Source: Macrococcoides bohemicum (GTDB lineage: Bacteria; Bacillota; Bacilli; Staphylococcales; Staphylococcaceae). Taken from it: 64,000 nt of DNA. Where the stretch lies: assembly GCF_042658685.1 (NCBI RefSeq), contig NZ_JBHSQY010000001.1. One strand, written 5' to 3'. The notes under the pieces are model-generated. The model searched no databases. It was not told where the DNA came from and saw only the letters and a list, made by a program, of their open reading frames with translations. Every line of letters begins with the position of its first letter. Position 1 is the first letter of the stretch. Below, one piece after another: positions 53,657 through 60,902 of this stretch. The position numbers and the translations under genes were made by a program.

Positions 53657-54724
53657 ATGGATAAGCAACTAGCACTACTCAAACAAATGACCGACTGTAA
53701 TGCACCGGCTGGATTTGAACTGCCGATGACACAATTAATGCAGCAATTATTTGAAACGATTAATGTTGAAACGGTACGTGATAACACTGGCAGTATATTT
53801 GGTGTTCGTAAAGCGAACAGTAAACACGCTATCATGTTATTAGGTCATCTGGATGAAATCGGCTTTATGGTTACTGAGATCACTGAACGAGGCTTTATAA
53901 AATTTACAAGTCTCGGATACTGGTCACCGATAGTGATGACAAGTCAGAAAGTGACGATTCACACGAAAGATAGAGATATAAGAGGGGTAATCGGAGGGAA
54001 GCCGCCACACGTGTTAAGTACTGAAGAGAGAACTAAAGTAAATCTAGAAAACATGTTTATAGATATCGGGACAGCTTCAAAAGAAGAAACAATAGCAGCG
54101 GGGATTAAAGTTGGAGATTGTGTAACACCATATACTGAATTTGAAGTGATGGAAAACCCAAATTATTTGTTAGCAAAAGCATTTGATAATCGCTTTGGAT
54201 GTGCACTTGCCTACGAAGTTGTTAAAAATGTTACATCACCAAAGATTAATTTGTATTCCGGGGCCGTAACACAAGAAGAAACGTTGTCTCGAGGTGCAAA
54301 GACTGCAGCAAACTTAGTAAAGCCAAGCCTCGCGATTGCAATGGATGTATGTTTCTGTTCATTAACGCCTGGTATGGAGGATGCAGGTAATGCGAAGATG
54401 GGTGACGGACCAGTTATTATACTAGCCGATGCATGGAATATCGCGCATGTTGCATTGAAACAATATATTATTGATGTCGCAAAAGAACACAATATTGCAA
54501 TACAGTTCGATCACTTGACAGGTGGATACACAGATGCAGGTCACGTCGCACAAAGTAACACAGGCGTCCCAGCTGTAACAATCGCTGTACCAACACGTTA
54601 TATTCATAGTAATGTGTCTATGATGAACCGAGAAGATTATACCAGTGCAGTGAAATTGATGACAGCTGTTGTTGAAGGACTGGATGATGCATTAGTGGAT
54701 AAGATTATAGGGCAAACATACTAA
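53657..54724 (+). CDS. M42 family metallopeptidase
   Basis: A cytoplasmic dizinc aminopeptidase of the M42 family (PepA/FrvX/TET type), 355 residues, which usually assembles into dodecamers and trims peptides. Ligands and catalytic residues are visible: His and Asp in LLGHLDEIGF, Asp in AKAFDNRFGC, Glu-Glu in AVTQEETLSRGAK, Asp in AIAMDVCFCS and His in TRYIHSNVSM. It is not possible to say which residues it prefers. It starts 55 bases after the DUF819 gene and may share its transcript. Confidence 0.93.
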   Translation: MDKQLALLKQMTDCNAPAGFELPMTQLMQQLFETINVETVRDNTGSIFGVRKANSKHAIMLLGHLDEIGFMVTEITERGFIKFTSLGYWSPIVMTSQKVTIHTKDRDIRGVIGGKPPHVLSTEERTKVNLENMFIDIGTASKEETIAAGIKVGDCVTPYTEFEVMENPNYLLAKAFDNRFGCALAYEVVKNVTSPKINLYSGAVTQEETLSRGAKTAANLVKPSLAIAMDVCFCSLTPGMEDAGNAKMGDGPVIILADAWNIAHVALKQYIIDVAKEHNIAIQFDHLTGGYTDAGHVAQSNTGVPAVTIAVPTRYIHSNVSMMNREDYTSAVKLMTAVVEGLDDALVDKIIGQTY

Positions 54725-54783
54725 TACTGTATAAATTTGGTTGTTTTATGATAAGATGATAAAAAACAACTAAGGTGGTAATT

Positions 54784-54987
54784 ATGAAAGCATTTACTAA
54801 AGGTCTAATAGTAATTATCATGCTATCATTAATAATGATAATATCTTTAGTAGCAACTAAAAGATATTTTAATCAGCAGGAAATTGACGCACTTGTTGAA
54901 GGCGCAGAAGCACGCGGCGTTGATTATGAGGTAATCATTACAAACGAGCTCACAAAAGCCTATAAATTTGAAGCGAAATCATCGTAA
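54784..54987 (+). CDS. Small membrane-anchored or secreted hypothetical protein (67 aa)
   Basis: Unknown family. The N-terminus MKAFTKGLIVIIMLSLIMII is a Lys-headed hydrophobic helix to about residue 27, followed by a hydrophilic part with acidic residues (QQEIDALVEGAEARG). There is no lipobox and no clear signal-peptidase site, so an N-in single-span anchor is most likely. AAGGTGG is 6 bases ahead of ATG 54784. Its own terminator starts within two bases of the stop codon. Confidence 0.65.
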   Translation: MKAFTKGLIVIIMLSLIMIISLVATKRYFNQQEIDALVEGAEARGVDYEVIITNELTKAYKFEAKSS

Positions 54988-55017
54988 TACCTACTGAGAA
55001 GTGGGTATTTTTTTTGG
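54986..55017 (+). terminator. Terminator after the 67-residue protein
   Basis: Stem AATACCTACT (54986-54995) with AGTGGGTATT (55000-55009, one G-U pair), GAGA-type loop and eight T residues; the next gene's GGAGGAG begins right after the T-run. Confidence 0.8.
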
Positions 55018-55025
55018 AGGAGAGA

Positions 55026-55433
55026 ATGAGATTAAAGAAGTTAAGAGGAAAGAAAAGGTTATTTAACAGGATAGCGCAAACTAATATCGATGATGAGCAA
55101 ATGAAGATATTAAACTATATTAATATTTATATACCTCAGTTTGTATTTGTATTTGATATGTATCATAATGATAAAGTACTTTATTCTTTTTATAAGACAA
55201 TGATAATTAAAGCACAGAAAGATTTCTCGGAATATAAGAACGTATTATATATTAATGAGACGTATCCAATGAATTCACAATTAATAATACAGGTTGAGGA
55301 TTATTATAAGGTTGATGGAAAAGAAGAAGCTGTAGATAAAAAAAGATACATTCTCGCCTTGGAAAAAAACTTTAATATAAAATTTATTGGTTACAAAATA
55401 GAAGATGAAATCATTATGATTGCTAGAATTTAA
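55026..55433 (+). CDS. Hypothetical protein (135 aa)
   Basis: Unknown family. The first 18 residues are highly basic (MRLKKLRGKKRLFNR). The remainder is rich in Ile, Tyr and Lys with alternating hydrophobic pattern (NYINIYIPQFVFVFDMYHND; KYILALEKNFNIKFIGYKI), suggesting a small alpha/beta cytoplasmic domain. GGAGGAGAGA directly precedes ATG 55026. Low G+C compared with the neighbouring conserved genes. It is followed 14 bases later by the nucleotidyltransferase-like gene, so the two are likely co-transcribed. Confidence 0.6.
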   Translation: MRLKKLRGKKRLFNRIAQTNIDDEQMKILNYINIYIPQFVFVFDMYHNDKVLYSFYKTMIIKAQKDFSEYKNVLYINETYPMNSQLIIQVEDYYKVDGKEEAVDKKRYILALEKNFNIKFIGYKIEDEIIMIARI

Positions 55434-55447
55434 GAGAGGCGTTGTGA

Positions 55448-56023
55448 ATGAGATCTGACCTTAATAATTGGCAGCTACTTAGTATAGAATCTTTAAAGCA
55501 AATAATGCATGATGCAGACTATGATTGGTATTTGGCTGGTGGGATTGCACTGGATGAATTTCTAGGTAGGAGAACAAGAGATCATGAAGATATGGATATA
55601 TTGGTGAACTTTAAATATTTAGAACGTATTTTAGATTATTTTAAGAATTATAAGGTTTATACTGCGAGAAATGGATCTTTAAGTTTATATGCACTAAATA
55701 ATATTAAATCAACTGACAGTCTGTGGATTGCAAATGATGATAAAGAATCATTTATTATTGAAATTTTATTTTTTGAAGAAGAAGCGGGACATTGGATCTA
55801 TAAAAGAAACGATGCTGTTAGGAAAAAAATTGAAGATATATATTTTGTTAAGAATGATATGAAAATAATACAACCTGAAATTCAATTGTTGTATAAGATG
55901 AATAGCAGTAATGTTAGAGAAAAAGATTTAGATGATTATCATAATATATATCCAGTGCTTGAGGAAAGACAGAAAGAGTGGTTGGATCAATATGTAAAAT
56001 TAAAAAGTGACTATCTTTTATAA
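55448..56023 (+). CDS. Nucleotidyltransferase-fold protein (LnuA/AadB-like)
   Basis: A 191-residue protein. Residues 27-51 read WYLAGGIALDEFLG then RRTRDHEDMDIL, the GG-x-A-x4-GR...H-x-D-x-D pattern of minimal nucleotidyltransferases such as lincosamide and aminoglycoside nucleotidyltransferases, with Asp48 and Asp50 as metal ligands. A C-terminal helical part follows (KDLDDYHNIYPVLEERQKEWL). Whether it modifies an antibiotic, a tRNA or a protein cannot be told. A+T-rich, lying in a run of accessory genes, so horizontal acquisition is plausible. Confidence 0.7.
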   Translation: MRSDLNNWQLLSIESLKQIMHDADYDWYLAGGIALDEFLGRRTRDHEDMDILVNFKYLERILDYFKNYKVYTARNGSLSLYALNNIKSTDSLWIANDDKESFIIEILFFEEEAGHWIYKRNDAVRKKIEDIYFVKNDMKIIQPEIQLLYKMNSSNVREKDLDDYHNIYPVLEERQKEWLDQYVKLKSDYLL

Positions 56024-56075
56024 TAAGATAGTTGACTTTTTTATTTTCTGAACTATCTTATATTATAAGATAGTT
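56010..56075. promoter_or_regulatory. Two related palindromes flanking the padR promoter
   Basis: Palindrome 1 is ACTATCTT (56010-56017) with AAGATAGT (56025-56032). Palindrome 2 is AACTATCTTAT (56051-56061) with ATAAGATAGTT (56065-56075), perfect. Both share the half-site AAGATAGT. TTGACT (56032-56037) between them could be a -35 and TATCTT (56054-56059) a -10, so palindrome 2 would cover the -10. This is what a PadR autoregulatory operator looks like. Palindrome 1 also overlaps the end of the upstream gene and may double as its terminator. Confidence 0.6.
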
Positions 56076-56097
56076 ATCTGAAGCAAGGAGGTTTCAA

Positions 56098-56436
56098 ATG
56101 TCTGTACATAATCAAATGATGAAAGGGTTATTAGATGGAGCAATTCTTGGTTTGATTTCTCAAGGTGAAACATATGGGTATGAGATATTAGAAAAATTAA
56201 AAGAAAACGAATTTCCCGAAATTAGTGATGGTAGTATTTATCCGGTATTACTCAGATTAGATAAAAAAGGGTATGTCAGTACGCGAATGATTAAATCAGA
56301 TACCGGGGGTCCAAAGAGAAAATATTATTCGATTACAAAAGAAGGTTTGGAAGAATTAAAAGTGTTTAAAGAAAAGTGGGATTTATTGAATACAGGCATA
56401 AATAATTTGATGAGGAGTGTTGATGATGTTAAGTAA
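56098..56436 (+). CDS. PadR-family transcriptional regulator
   Basis: A 112-residue winged-helix regulator. The N-terminal helix is KGLLDGAILGLISQGETYGY; the recognition region is SDGSIYPVLLRLDKKGYVS; the wing is GGPKRKYYSITKEGLEEL. AAGGAGG precedes ATG 56098. Its end overlaps the next gene by about 14 bases. PadR proteins paired with HAAS-domain membrane proteins act as a regulatory unit in many Firmicutes, commonly responding to envelope stress or antimicrobials. Confidence 0.93.
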   Translation: MSVHNQMMKGLLDGAILGLISQGETYGYEILEKLKENEFPEISDGSIYPVLLRLDKKGYVSTRMIKSDTGGPKRKYYSITKEGLEELKVFKEKWDLLNTGINNLMRSVDDVK

Positions 56437-57202
56437 TGAAGCAGAACATTTTTTATTACAATTAAGATTAGAGTTGGTATCGAAAGGTAAGAAAGACGAA
56501 GATATTGATGCGATTGAAGCAGAATTACGTGATCATTTGTACGAAGCAGAATTACGTGGTGAAAGTGTAGAAAGCGTAACAGGTGGATCAGTAAAGGACT
56601 ATATTAAATCTATTTCGAATGAATTACCATTTGATAAGGGGATATTTAGTTTTATATTTTTGATGCTAATCTCAATTTTAGCTTTATTAGCGATACCTCG
56701 ATTAATATCTGGAGATTTGGATTTAAGTGTGAATAGATTGATTTTTTATGCAATTATTATATTTATATTAGCACCATTAGAATTATGGATTTTAAAATCA
56801 ATTTTAGTGAGACATGGAGACTCTAAAACTACTTATATTTATGGTTTTATATTGTCTATTTTAATAATTACTGTAATGGCAATAGGCGAACTATTATTAT
56901 CAAGGTTTCCAAGTAAGTCTTTGACAAGTATTGATGATAAATATAGTTTGATAATTGGACTAATTCTTTCTTTAATCTTTATTGTCGTTTGTTTAGTATT
57001 AAAAAGTTGGTTTTTTATTGCAGTATTAATTTATATCATTATGCCTGAATTAATTCCTAAATTTTTCACAAGTGGAAACCCGAAGAAAGAAGATTATATT
57101 AATGCTTCACTCATAACATATACTGTTATGAATGTACTTTTTGGAACAATAGCATTCATTTATTTTAAAAGAGATATGAAAAAAGACAAGGTGAAAGGAT
57201 GA
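56423..57202 (+). CDS. HAAS-domain (DUF1700-like) membrane protein
   Basis: A 259-residue protein. The N-terminal 65 residues are a soluble all-helical HAAS-type domain (NEAEHFLLQLRLELVSKGK; IEAELRDHLYEAELRGES), then about six hydrophobic helices up to residue 250. The HAAS domain is typically encoded next to PadR and is thought to signal with it. Start: GAGGAG is 5 bases before ATG 56423 and 8 before ATG 56426; both are possible. Its TGA overlaps the ATG of a 31-codon gene (ATGA), which implies coupled translation of the small peptide. Confidence 0.85.
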   Translation: MMLSNEAEHFLLQLRLELVSKGKKDEDIDAIEAELRDHLYEAELRGESVESVTGGSVKDYIKSISNELPFDKGIFSFIFLMLISILALLAIPRLISGDLDLSVNRLIFYAIIIFILAPLELWILKSILVRHGDSKTTYIYGFILSILIITVMAIGELLLSRFPSKSLTSIDDKYSLIIGLILSLIFIVVCLVLKSWFFIAVLIYIIMPELIPKFFTSGNPKKEDYINASLITYTVMNVLFGTIAFIYFKRDMKKDKVKG

Positions 57203-57294
57203 TTTCTATAATAGCGAATTTAATAGATTTTATTGGTAACTTGTTTACAGCGCTTGTGTCTAGTGATGATAAAAGAAAAAATAATCAAGAATAA
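57199..57294 (+). CDS. 31-residue amphipathic peptide, PSM-like, ending the PadR-HAAS operon
   Basis: ATG 57199 overlaps the HAAS gene stop (ATGA), with AAGGTG and AAAGG ahead of it. The peptide has no leader or cysteine. Residues 1-22 (MISIIANLIDFIGNLFTALV, then SS) are arranged as a near-ideal amphipathic helix: polar residues at 3, 7, 10, 14, 17 and 21 line one face, and Ile, Leu, Phe and Val the other. A hydrophilic tail DDKRKNNQE follows. The layout resembles staphylococcal phenol-soluble modulins, especially the epsilon type with its polar tail. A small regulatory membrane peptide is the alternative. Function is inferred. Confidence 0.6.
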   Translation: MISIIANLIDFIGNLFTALVSSDDKRKNNQE

Positions 57295-57320
57295 TTTATT
57301 AATGATAAGGGACTGATATC

Positions 57321-57782
57321 ATGAAAGGATTTATTCTAAATGAAGGTGGATTTGTTACATATCCTTTTGAAGTGTTTAAACATATTGAAGAATATGTGAA
57401 GTCTCTCAAATGGAAGATATATCCCCATGAGCATAATGGGGATTTTAACTATAATACTGTACCGTTTGATGATCCCGATAATCAATTTATAGATGGAGAA
57501 ACGTTATATTTAATGTTGGAACAATATTCAGATGTGCAGTGGATATGGGGGGTTTTATCAGGATTTCCTAATGAAGTTTCGTGGGAAGAAATTATTAAGG
57601 ATTCAAAGGAATATGATATCACTGATGAACAACCTTATTATAATAGCGGATTTAAGCATATAGAGAATAAATCAGTATTTGAATTAATAGCGATGGATAG
57701 TTCAAGAACGATAATTTTAATAGATGATGAGAAAGTTCAAGATGAATTGCTAGAACATTTTCCGAAATCTGAAAAATTATAA
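57321..57782 (+). CDS. Hypothetical protein (153 aa), possibly DUF2691-like
   Basis: A soluble acidic protein starting MKGFILNEGGFVTYPFEVF, with tryptophan- and proline-rich middle part (VQWIWGVLSGFPNEVSWEEI) and acidic C-terminus. The overall pattern recalls DUF2691 proteins of Bacillus, but I cannot confirm this. The ribosome binding site is weak (AAGGGAC, about 9 bases before ATG). Low G+C like the genes around it. Confidence 0.6.
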   Translation: MKGFILNEGGFVTYPFEVFKHIEEYVKSLKWKIYPHEHNGDFNYNTVPFDDPDNQFIDGETLYLMLEQYSDVQWIWGVLSGFPNEVSWEEIIKDSKEYDITDEQPYYNSGFKHIENKSVFELIAMDSSRTIILIDDEKVQDELLEHFPKSEKL

Positions 57783-57822
57783 ATATGATTTTAAATGATG
57801 TTTTAAATGAGAGGATAGTTAA

Positions 57823-58362
57823 ATGGCTAGAGTATATTTTATTAGACACTCCATTCGAGATATTTCGTATAAACATGATAAAAGTGCACCATTGACTGAA
57901 GATGGTGTGAGACTTGCTCAAGGTTTGATTGAGATGTTTAAGGATAAAGAAATCGCAGGGATTTTTTCTAGCCCTTATAAACGTGCATTGGATACAGTCA
58001 CGCCGATTGCTGAAAATAAAGGTTTGAAGATAGAGATTATAGATAATTTTTATGAGCGTACGGTTGGTGATTGGATCGATAATTTCTCGGAATTTGCAGA
58101 ACGTCAGTGGAAGGATTTTGATTATAAACTTGAGGACGGGGAATCATTGAATGAAGTTAGACAAAGAATTGTGCCGGCGTTTGAAGATCTGATTAAAGGG
58201 AGAGAGGGTGACTTAATTATTTGCGGTCATGGTACTTCTTTTTCAGTATTGTTTAATCATCTGACTGATGGAGCGTTTGGTTATAATGATTTCTGTGAAA
58301 TGAACATGCCAGATGTATTTGAATATGAAATTGGTGGAAAAACAGTGGTTAAATATATATAA
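57823..58362 (+). CDS. Histidine phosphatase (phosphoglycerate mutase-like) family protein
   Basis: A 179-residue branch-2-like histidine phosphatase. The phospho-acceptor histidine lies in VYFIRHSIRDISY, where the usual RHG is RHS. A second Arg is in SSPYKRALDT, the acid in FYERTVGDW and the second His in IICGHGTSFSVLF. Since all four catalytic positions are kept it should be active, but the substrate is unknown. AGAGGATAG precedes ATG 57823. Confidence 0.85.
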   Translation: MARVYFIRHSIRDISYKHDKSAPLTEDGVRLAQGLIEMFKDKEIAGIFSSPYKRALDTVTPIAENKGLKIEIIDNFYERTVGDWIDNFSEFAERQWKDFDYKLEDGESLNEVRQRIVPAFEDLIKGREGDLIICGHGTSFSVLFNHLTDGAFGYNDFCEMNMPDVFEYEIGGKTVVKYI

Positions 58363-58386
58363 TATGTTGTAATAAATTTGAAAATG

Positions 58387-58560
58387 TTGCGCATACTGTG
58401 TGAGTTGCGTACAATATTTGTTATTATTTTATAGCTCCTGTACAATCTGAAAGAGATGTGTGCTGCAGTTGTAATTTATTTCAAATTCTTGCGCACTCTT
58501 GTTAGACTCTGTGCAGAATTTGTAAATTAAAGTAAACAGTTGCACACAATCAAAACAAAC
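58387..58560. repeat. Degenerate intergenic repeat tract
   Basis: The 281-base gap between the phosphatase and ipdC genes contains recurring TTGCGCA or TTGCACA cores at 58387, 58489 and 58540. The first two are followed by diverged copies of a CTGTG..GCA..ATTTGT segment (compare 58398-58420 with 58498-58520). The DNA is richer in G and C than other gaps here. It looks like a decayed dispersed repeat; no reading frame is credible. Confidence 0.35.
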
Positions 58561-58600
58561 TGGGCATACATCTCCATATAATGGTATCCATAACCAAAGA

Positions 58601-58638
58601 AACCCCCGTCTCCTCATATTTATGAGTGAACGGGGGTT
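58601..58638 (-). terminator. Terminator of ipdC
   Basis: AACCCCCG (58601-58608) pairs with CGGGGGTT (58631-58638), and CTCATA/TATGAG pairs inside. On the minus strand the stem runs into TTTCTTTGG. Confidence 0.7.
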
Positions 58639-58643
58639 AAATA

Positions 58644-60290
58644 TTATGCTTTTTTATTTGCTTCTGCAAATGCTTTCGAGATGTCGATTAATTTTTTCGG
58701 TGCATCTTGGACTGCCATATGGATTTCAACGAAATGTAAGTGATCTTTATCCGCTTTAATTTTATCCATTACAGCTTTCAATTCGTTCGAAGTTTTCGCG
58801 TCGTGTACAACAACTTCATCTTTTGCACCAAATGTTTCTGGTAACTGTTTATAGTTCCACATTTTAATATCATTATATGGTTCTTCCATACCGTGAATTA
58901 ATCTTTCTACAGTATAACCGTCGTTATTGATAACAAAGATGATAGGTTTAATGCCTGTGCGAATCATTGTTGATAACGCTTGAACTGTTAATTGTAAAGA
59001 ACCGTCTCCAATCAGTAATAGGTTACGACGGTTTACATCGGCATGTTGGCTTCCAAGCAATGCTGGGAAAGTATAACCGATTGATCCCCATAATGGTTGT
59101 CCGATATATTGATTGCCTTTGTATAATGATAAATCATATGCGCCAAAGAATGATGTCCCTTGTTCGGCAAGTAAGATATCATCTTTTTCTAAGAAAGCAT
59201 TGACTAATTTAAAATAGTTTTCCTGAACTAATGGTTCATCATTTAATACATAATCCATCTCAGAGCGTTTAAATTTAGGATAGTCCGCAGTGTTTTTATA
59301 GTCTAATGTCAATAATCCCTCTACTAAATCAATGATTGAAACGTCATCACTTACAACGCTACCAGCTTTAAAGTCATTTTGATTCATGAAGATAACGTCG
59401 TTAACGTCAAATTCATAGCTGAATCCAGCAGTAGCTGAGTCAGTTAATTTTGCTCCTAAATTAATAATACAATCTGAGTTATTTACATAGTTACGTACAT
59501 TTTCCTCAGCAATTTTTCCGTCAAAGATACCTAAATATTTATCATTTTCTTCATTAAAAGCTGATTTACCGAGTGATAATTGAGCTACCGGAATATTTGT
59601 TAAGTCTGCAAGTTGTTCTAATTTATCGTGTAGATCAAAAGAATTAATTTCATGACCTACAATAAATACTGGTTGGTTTGCTTTTGATAATCTTTCTTTA
59701 ACTGCTTCGATATACAGTGATACGTCTTTTGCTGCGTGCTGATACGCAACTGGAGCATCTGTTATTTCAATTTCAGTTAACGCAACATCTATCGGTAAAT
59801 GAATATGAACAGGACGACGTTCACGAATAGCTGCATTGATTACGCGTGGAATTTCTGTCTGAGCATTCTCAACTGTTAAAGTTGTTGTTGCACAGGTAAT
59901 ATGTTCATACATTTTAGAATAAGCATCAAACACACCTTCACCTAATGAATGATGAACGTATCGTCCTTCTTGTTGAGCGATACTTGATGGTCCACCAGCA
60001 ATCTTTACAACAGGTACGCGTTCGGCATAACTTCCAGCAATACCATTGACCGCACTTAATTCACCTACACCAAAAGTGGTACTCACCGCAGCTAATCCTT
60101 TAACACGTGCATAACCATCTGCTGCATATGCTGCGTTTAATTCATTCGTGTTACCAATCCATTCAATTTTGTCATGTCGTACAACATCATCTAAAAAGGC
60201 TAATGTAAAGTCACCGGGCACTCCAAACATTTTATCTACGCCGTTTACTGCTAATGTATCTAATAATAGTTGACCGATTCTTTGTTTCAT
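58644..60290 (-). CDS. ipdC: Alpha-keto acid decarboxylase (indolepyruvate/pyruvate decarboxylase family)
   Basis: Thiamine diphosphate enzyme of 548 residues. The N-terminal domain has FGVPGDFTLAFLD and the catalytic Glu in GNTNELNAAYAADGYARV; YVHHSLGEGVF holds the paired histidines of decarboxylases; the cofactor motif is GDGSLQLTVQ through INNDGYTVERLIHG. It converts branched-chain or aromatic keto acids, or pyruvate, to aldehydes; preference cannot be read. ATG 60290 is 8 bases after GGGGAG. It is divergent from a MarR regulator with an inverted repeat over its -35. Confidence 0.92.
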   Translation of the reverse strand: MKQRIGQLLLDTLAVNGVDKMFGVPGDFTLAFLDDVVRHDKIEWIGNTNELNAAYAADGYARVKGLAAVSTTFGVGELSAVNGIAGSYAERVPVVKIAGGPSSIAQQEGRYVHHSLGEGVFDAYSKMYEHITCATTTLTVENAQTEIPRVINAAIRERRPVHIHLPIDVALTEIEITDAPVAYQHAAKDVSLYIEAVKERLSKANQPVFIVGHEINSFDLHDKLEQLADLTNIPVAQLSLGKSAFNEENDKYLGIFDGKIAEENVRNYVNNSDCIINLGAKLTDSATAGFSYEFDVNDVIFMNQNDFKAGSVVSDDVSIIDLVEGLLTLDYKNTADYPKFKRSEMDYVLNDEPLVQENYFKLVNAFLEKDDILLAEQGTSFFGAYDLSLYKGNQYIGQPLWGSIGYTFPALLGSQHADVNRRNLLLIGDGSLQLTVQALSTMIRTGIKPIIFVINNDGYTVERLIHGMEEPYNDIKMWNYKQLPETFGAKDEVVVHDAKTSNELKAVMDKIKADKDHLHFVEIHMAVQDAPKKLIDISKAFAEANKKA

Positions 60291-60325
60291 CAATATTCTC
60301 CCCTTCTATTAATAATTCTTTCTTA

Positions 60326-60399
60326 AATATAATATGCGAAAAATAATAAGTCAATACCATTGACCTATTAATTGAAATAAGTGCAATAGTGGGTATAAT
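60326..60399. promoter_or_regulatory. Divergent ipdC/marR promoters with MarR-like operator
   Basis: ipdC: TTGACT (60354-60349, minus), 17 bases, TATATT (60331-60326). marR: TTGAAA (60372-60377), 16 bases, TATAAT (60394-60399). AATAAGTCAA (60345-60354) and TTGACCTATT (60360-60369) form an inverted repeat with one mismatch and a 5-base centre. It covers the ipdC -35 and lies just upstream of the marR -35, a fitting repressor site for the MarR protein. Confidence 0.6.
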
Positions 60400-60428
60400 A
60401 AAAGATAAGTATATTAAAGGAGAATACA

Positions 60429-60872
60429 ATGACGCCGGATCGTGACAATGAACATTTACTATTTTATTTTGCCTATAAGACGTATATCACCACAGCTGAC
60501 GAGATTATAGAACAATATGGTATGCAGCGACAACATCACCGTTTTCTGTTTTTCATTTGTATGAAACCGGGGATCACACAAAAAGAATTACTTCAAGTTC
60601 TTGAAATTTCTAAGCAAGGTTCACACAATACATTAAAAGTATTAAAAGAAAAAGCGCTCATTAAAGAAAAACCAGCAAGTAATGATAAGCGACTGAAAGA
60701 ATTACATCCCACGCCATCAGGTTATGCTTTAATTGAGAAGTTAAATCAAGCACAAAGAGATTTGATGGATGAAATATTTTCAGAACATGGTTATGACTGG
60801 CATAAAGTCATGGAAGGTTTATCACAAAAAAGAGAAGGATTTAGTATCATTATGCATGAAAAAGAGTCATAA
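60429..60872 (+). CDS. MarR-family transcriptional regulator
   Basis: A 147-residue winged-helix protein. The DNA-binding part is ITQKELLQVLEISKQGSHNT, followed by the wing ASNDKRLKELHPTPSGYALIE; flanking helices build the dimer interface. It is divergent from ipdC and probably represses it through the inverted repeat between them. The inducer is unknown. AAAGGAG precedes ATG 60429. Confidence 0.9.
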   Translation: MTPDRDNEHLLFYFAYKTYITTADEIIEQYGMQRQHHRFLFFICMKPGITQKELLQVLEISKQGSHNTLKVLKEKALIKEKPASNDKRLKELHPTPSGYALIEKLNQAQRDLMDEIFSEHGYDWHKVMEGLSQKREGFSIIMHEKES

Positions 60873-60902
60873 TAAGAAAAAGAAAAATAAGCGAGGTAAC
60901 AT

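Noticed and set aside
58429..58617. A 62-codon minus-strand frame in the gap after the phosphatase gene
   Set aside because: It starts inside the ipdC terminator, has many Cys and Trp without pattern and no ribosome binding site.
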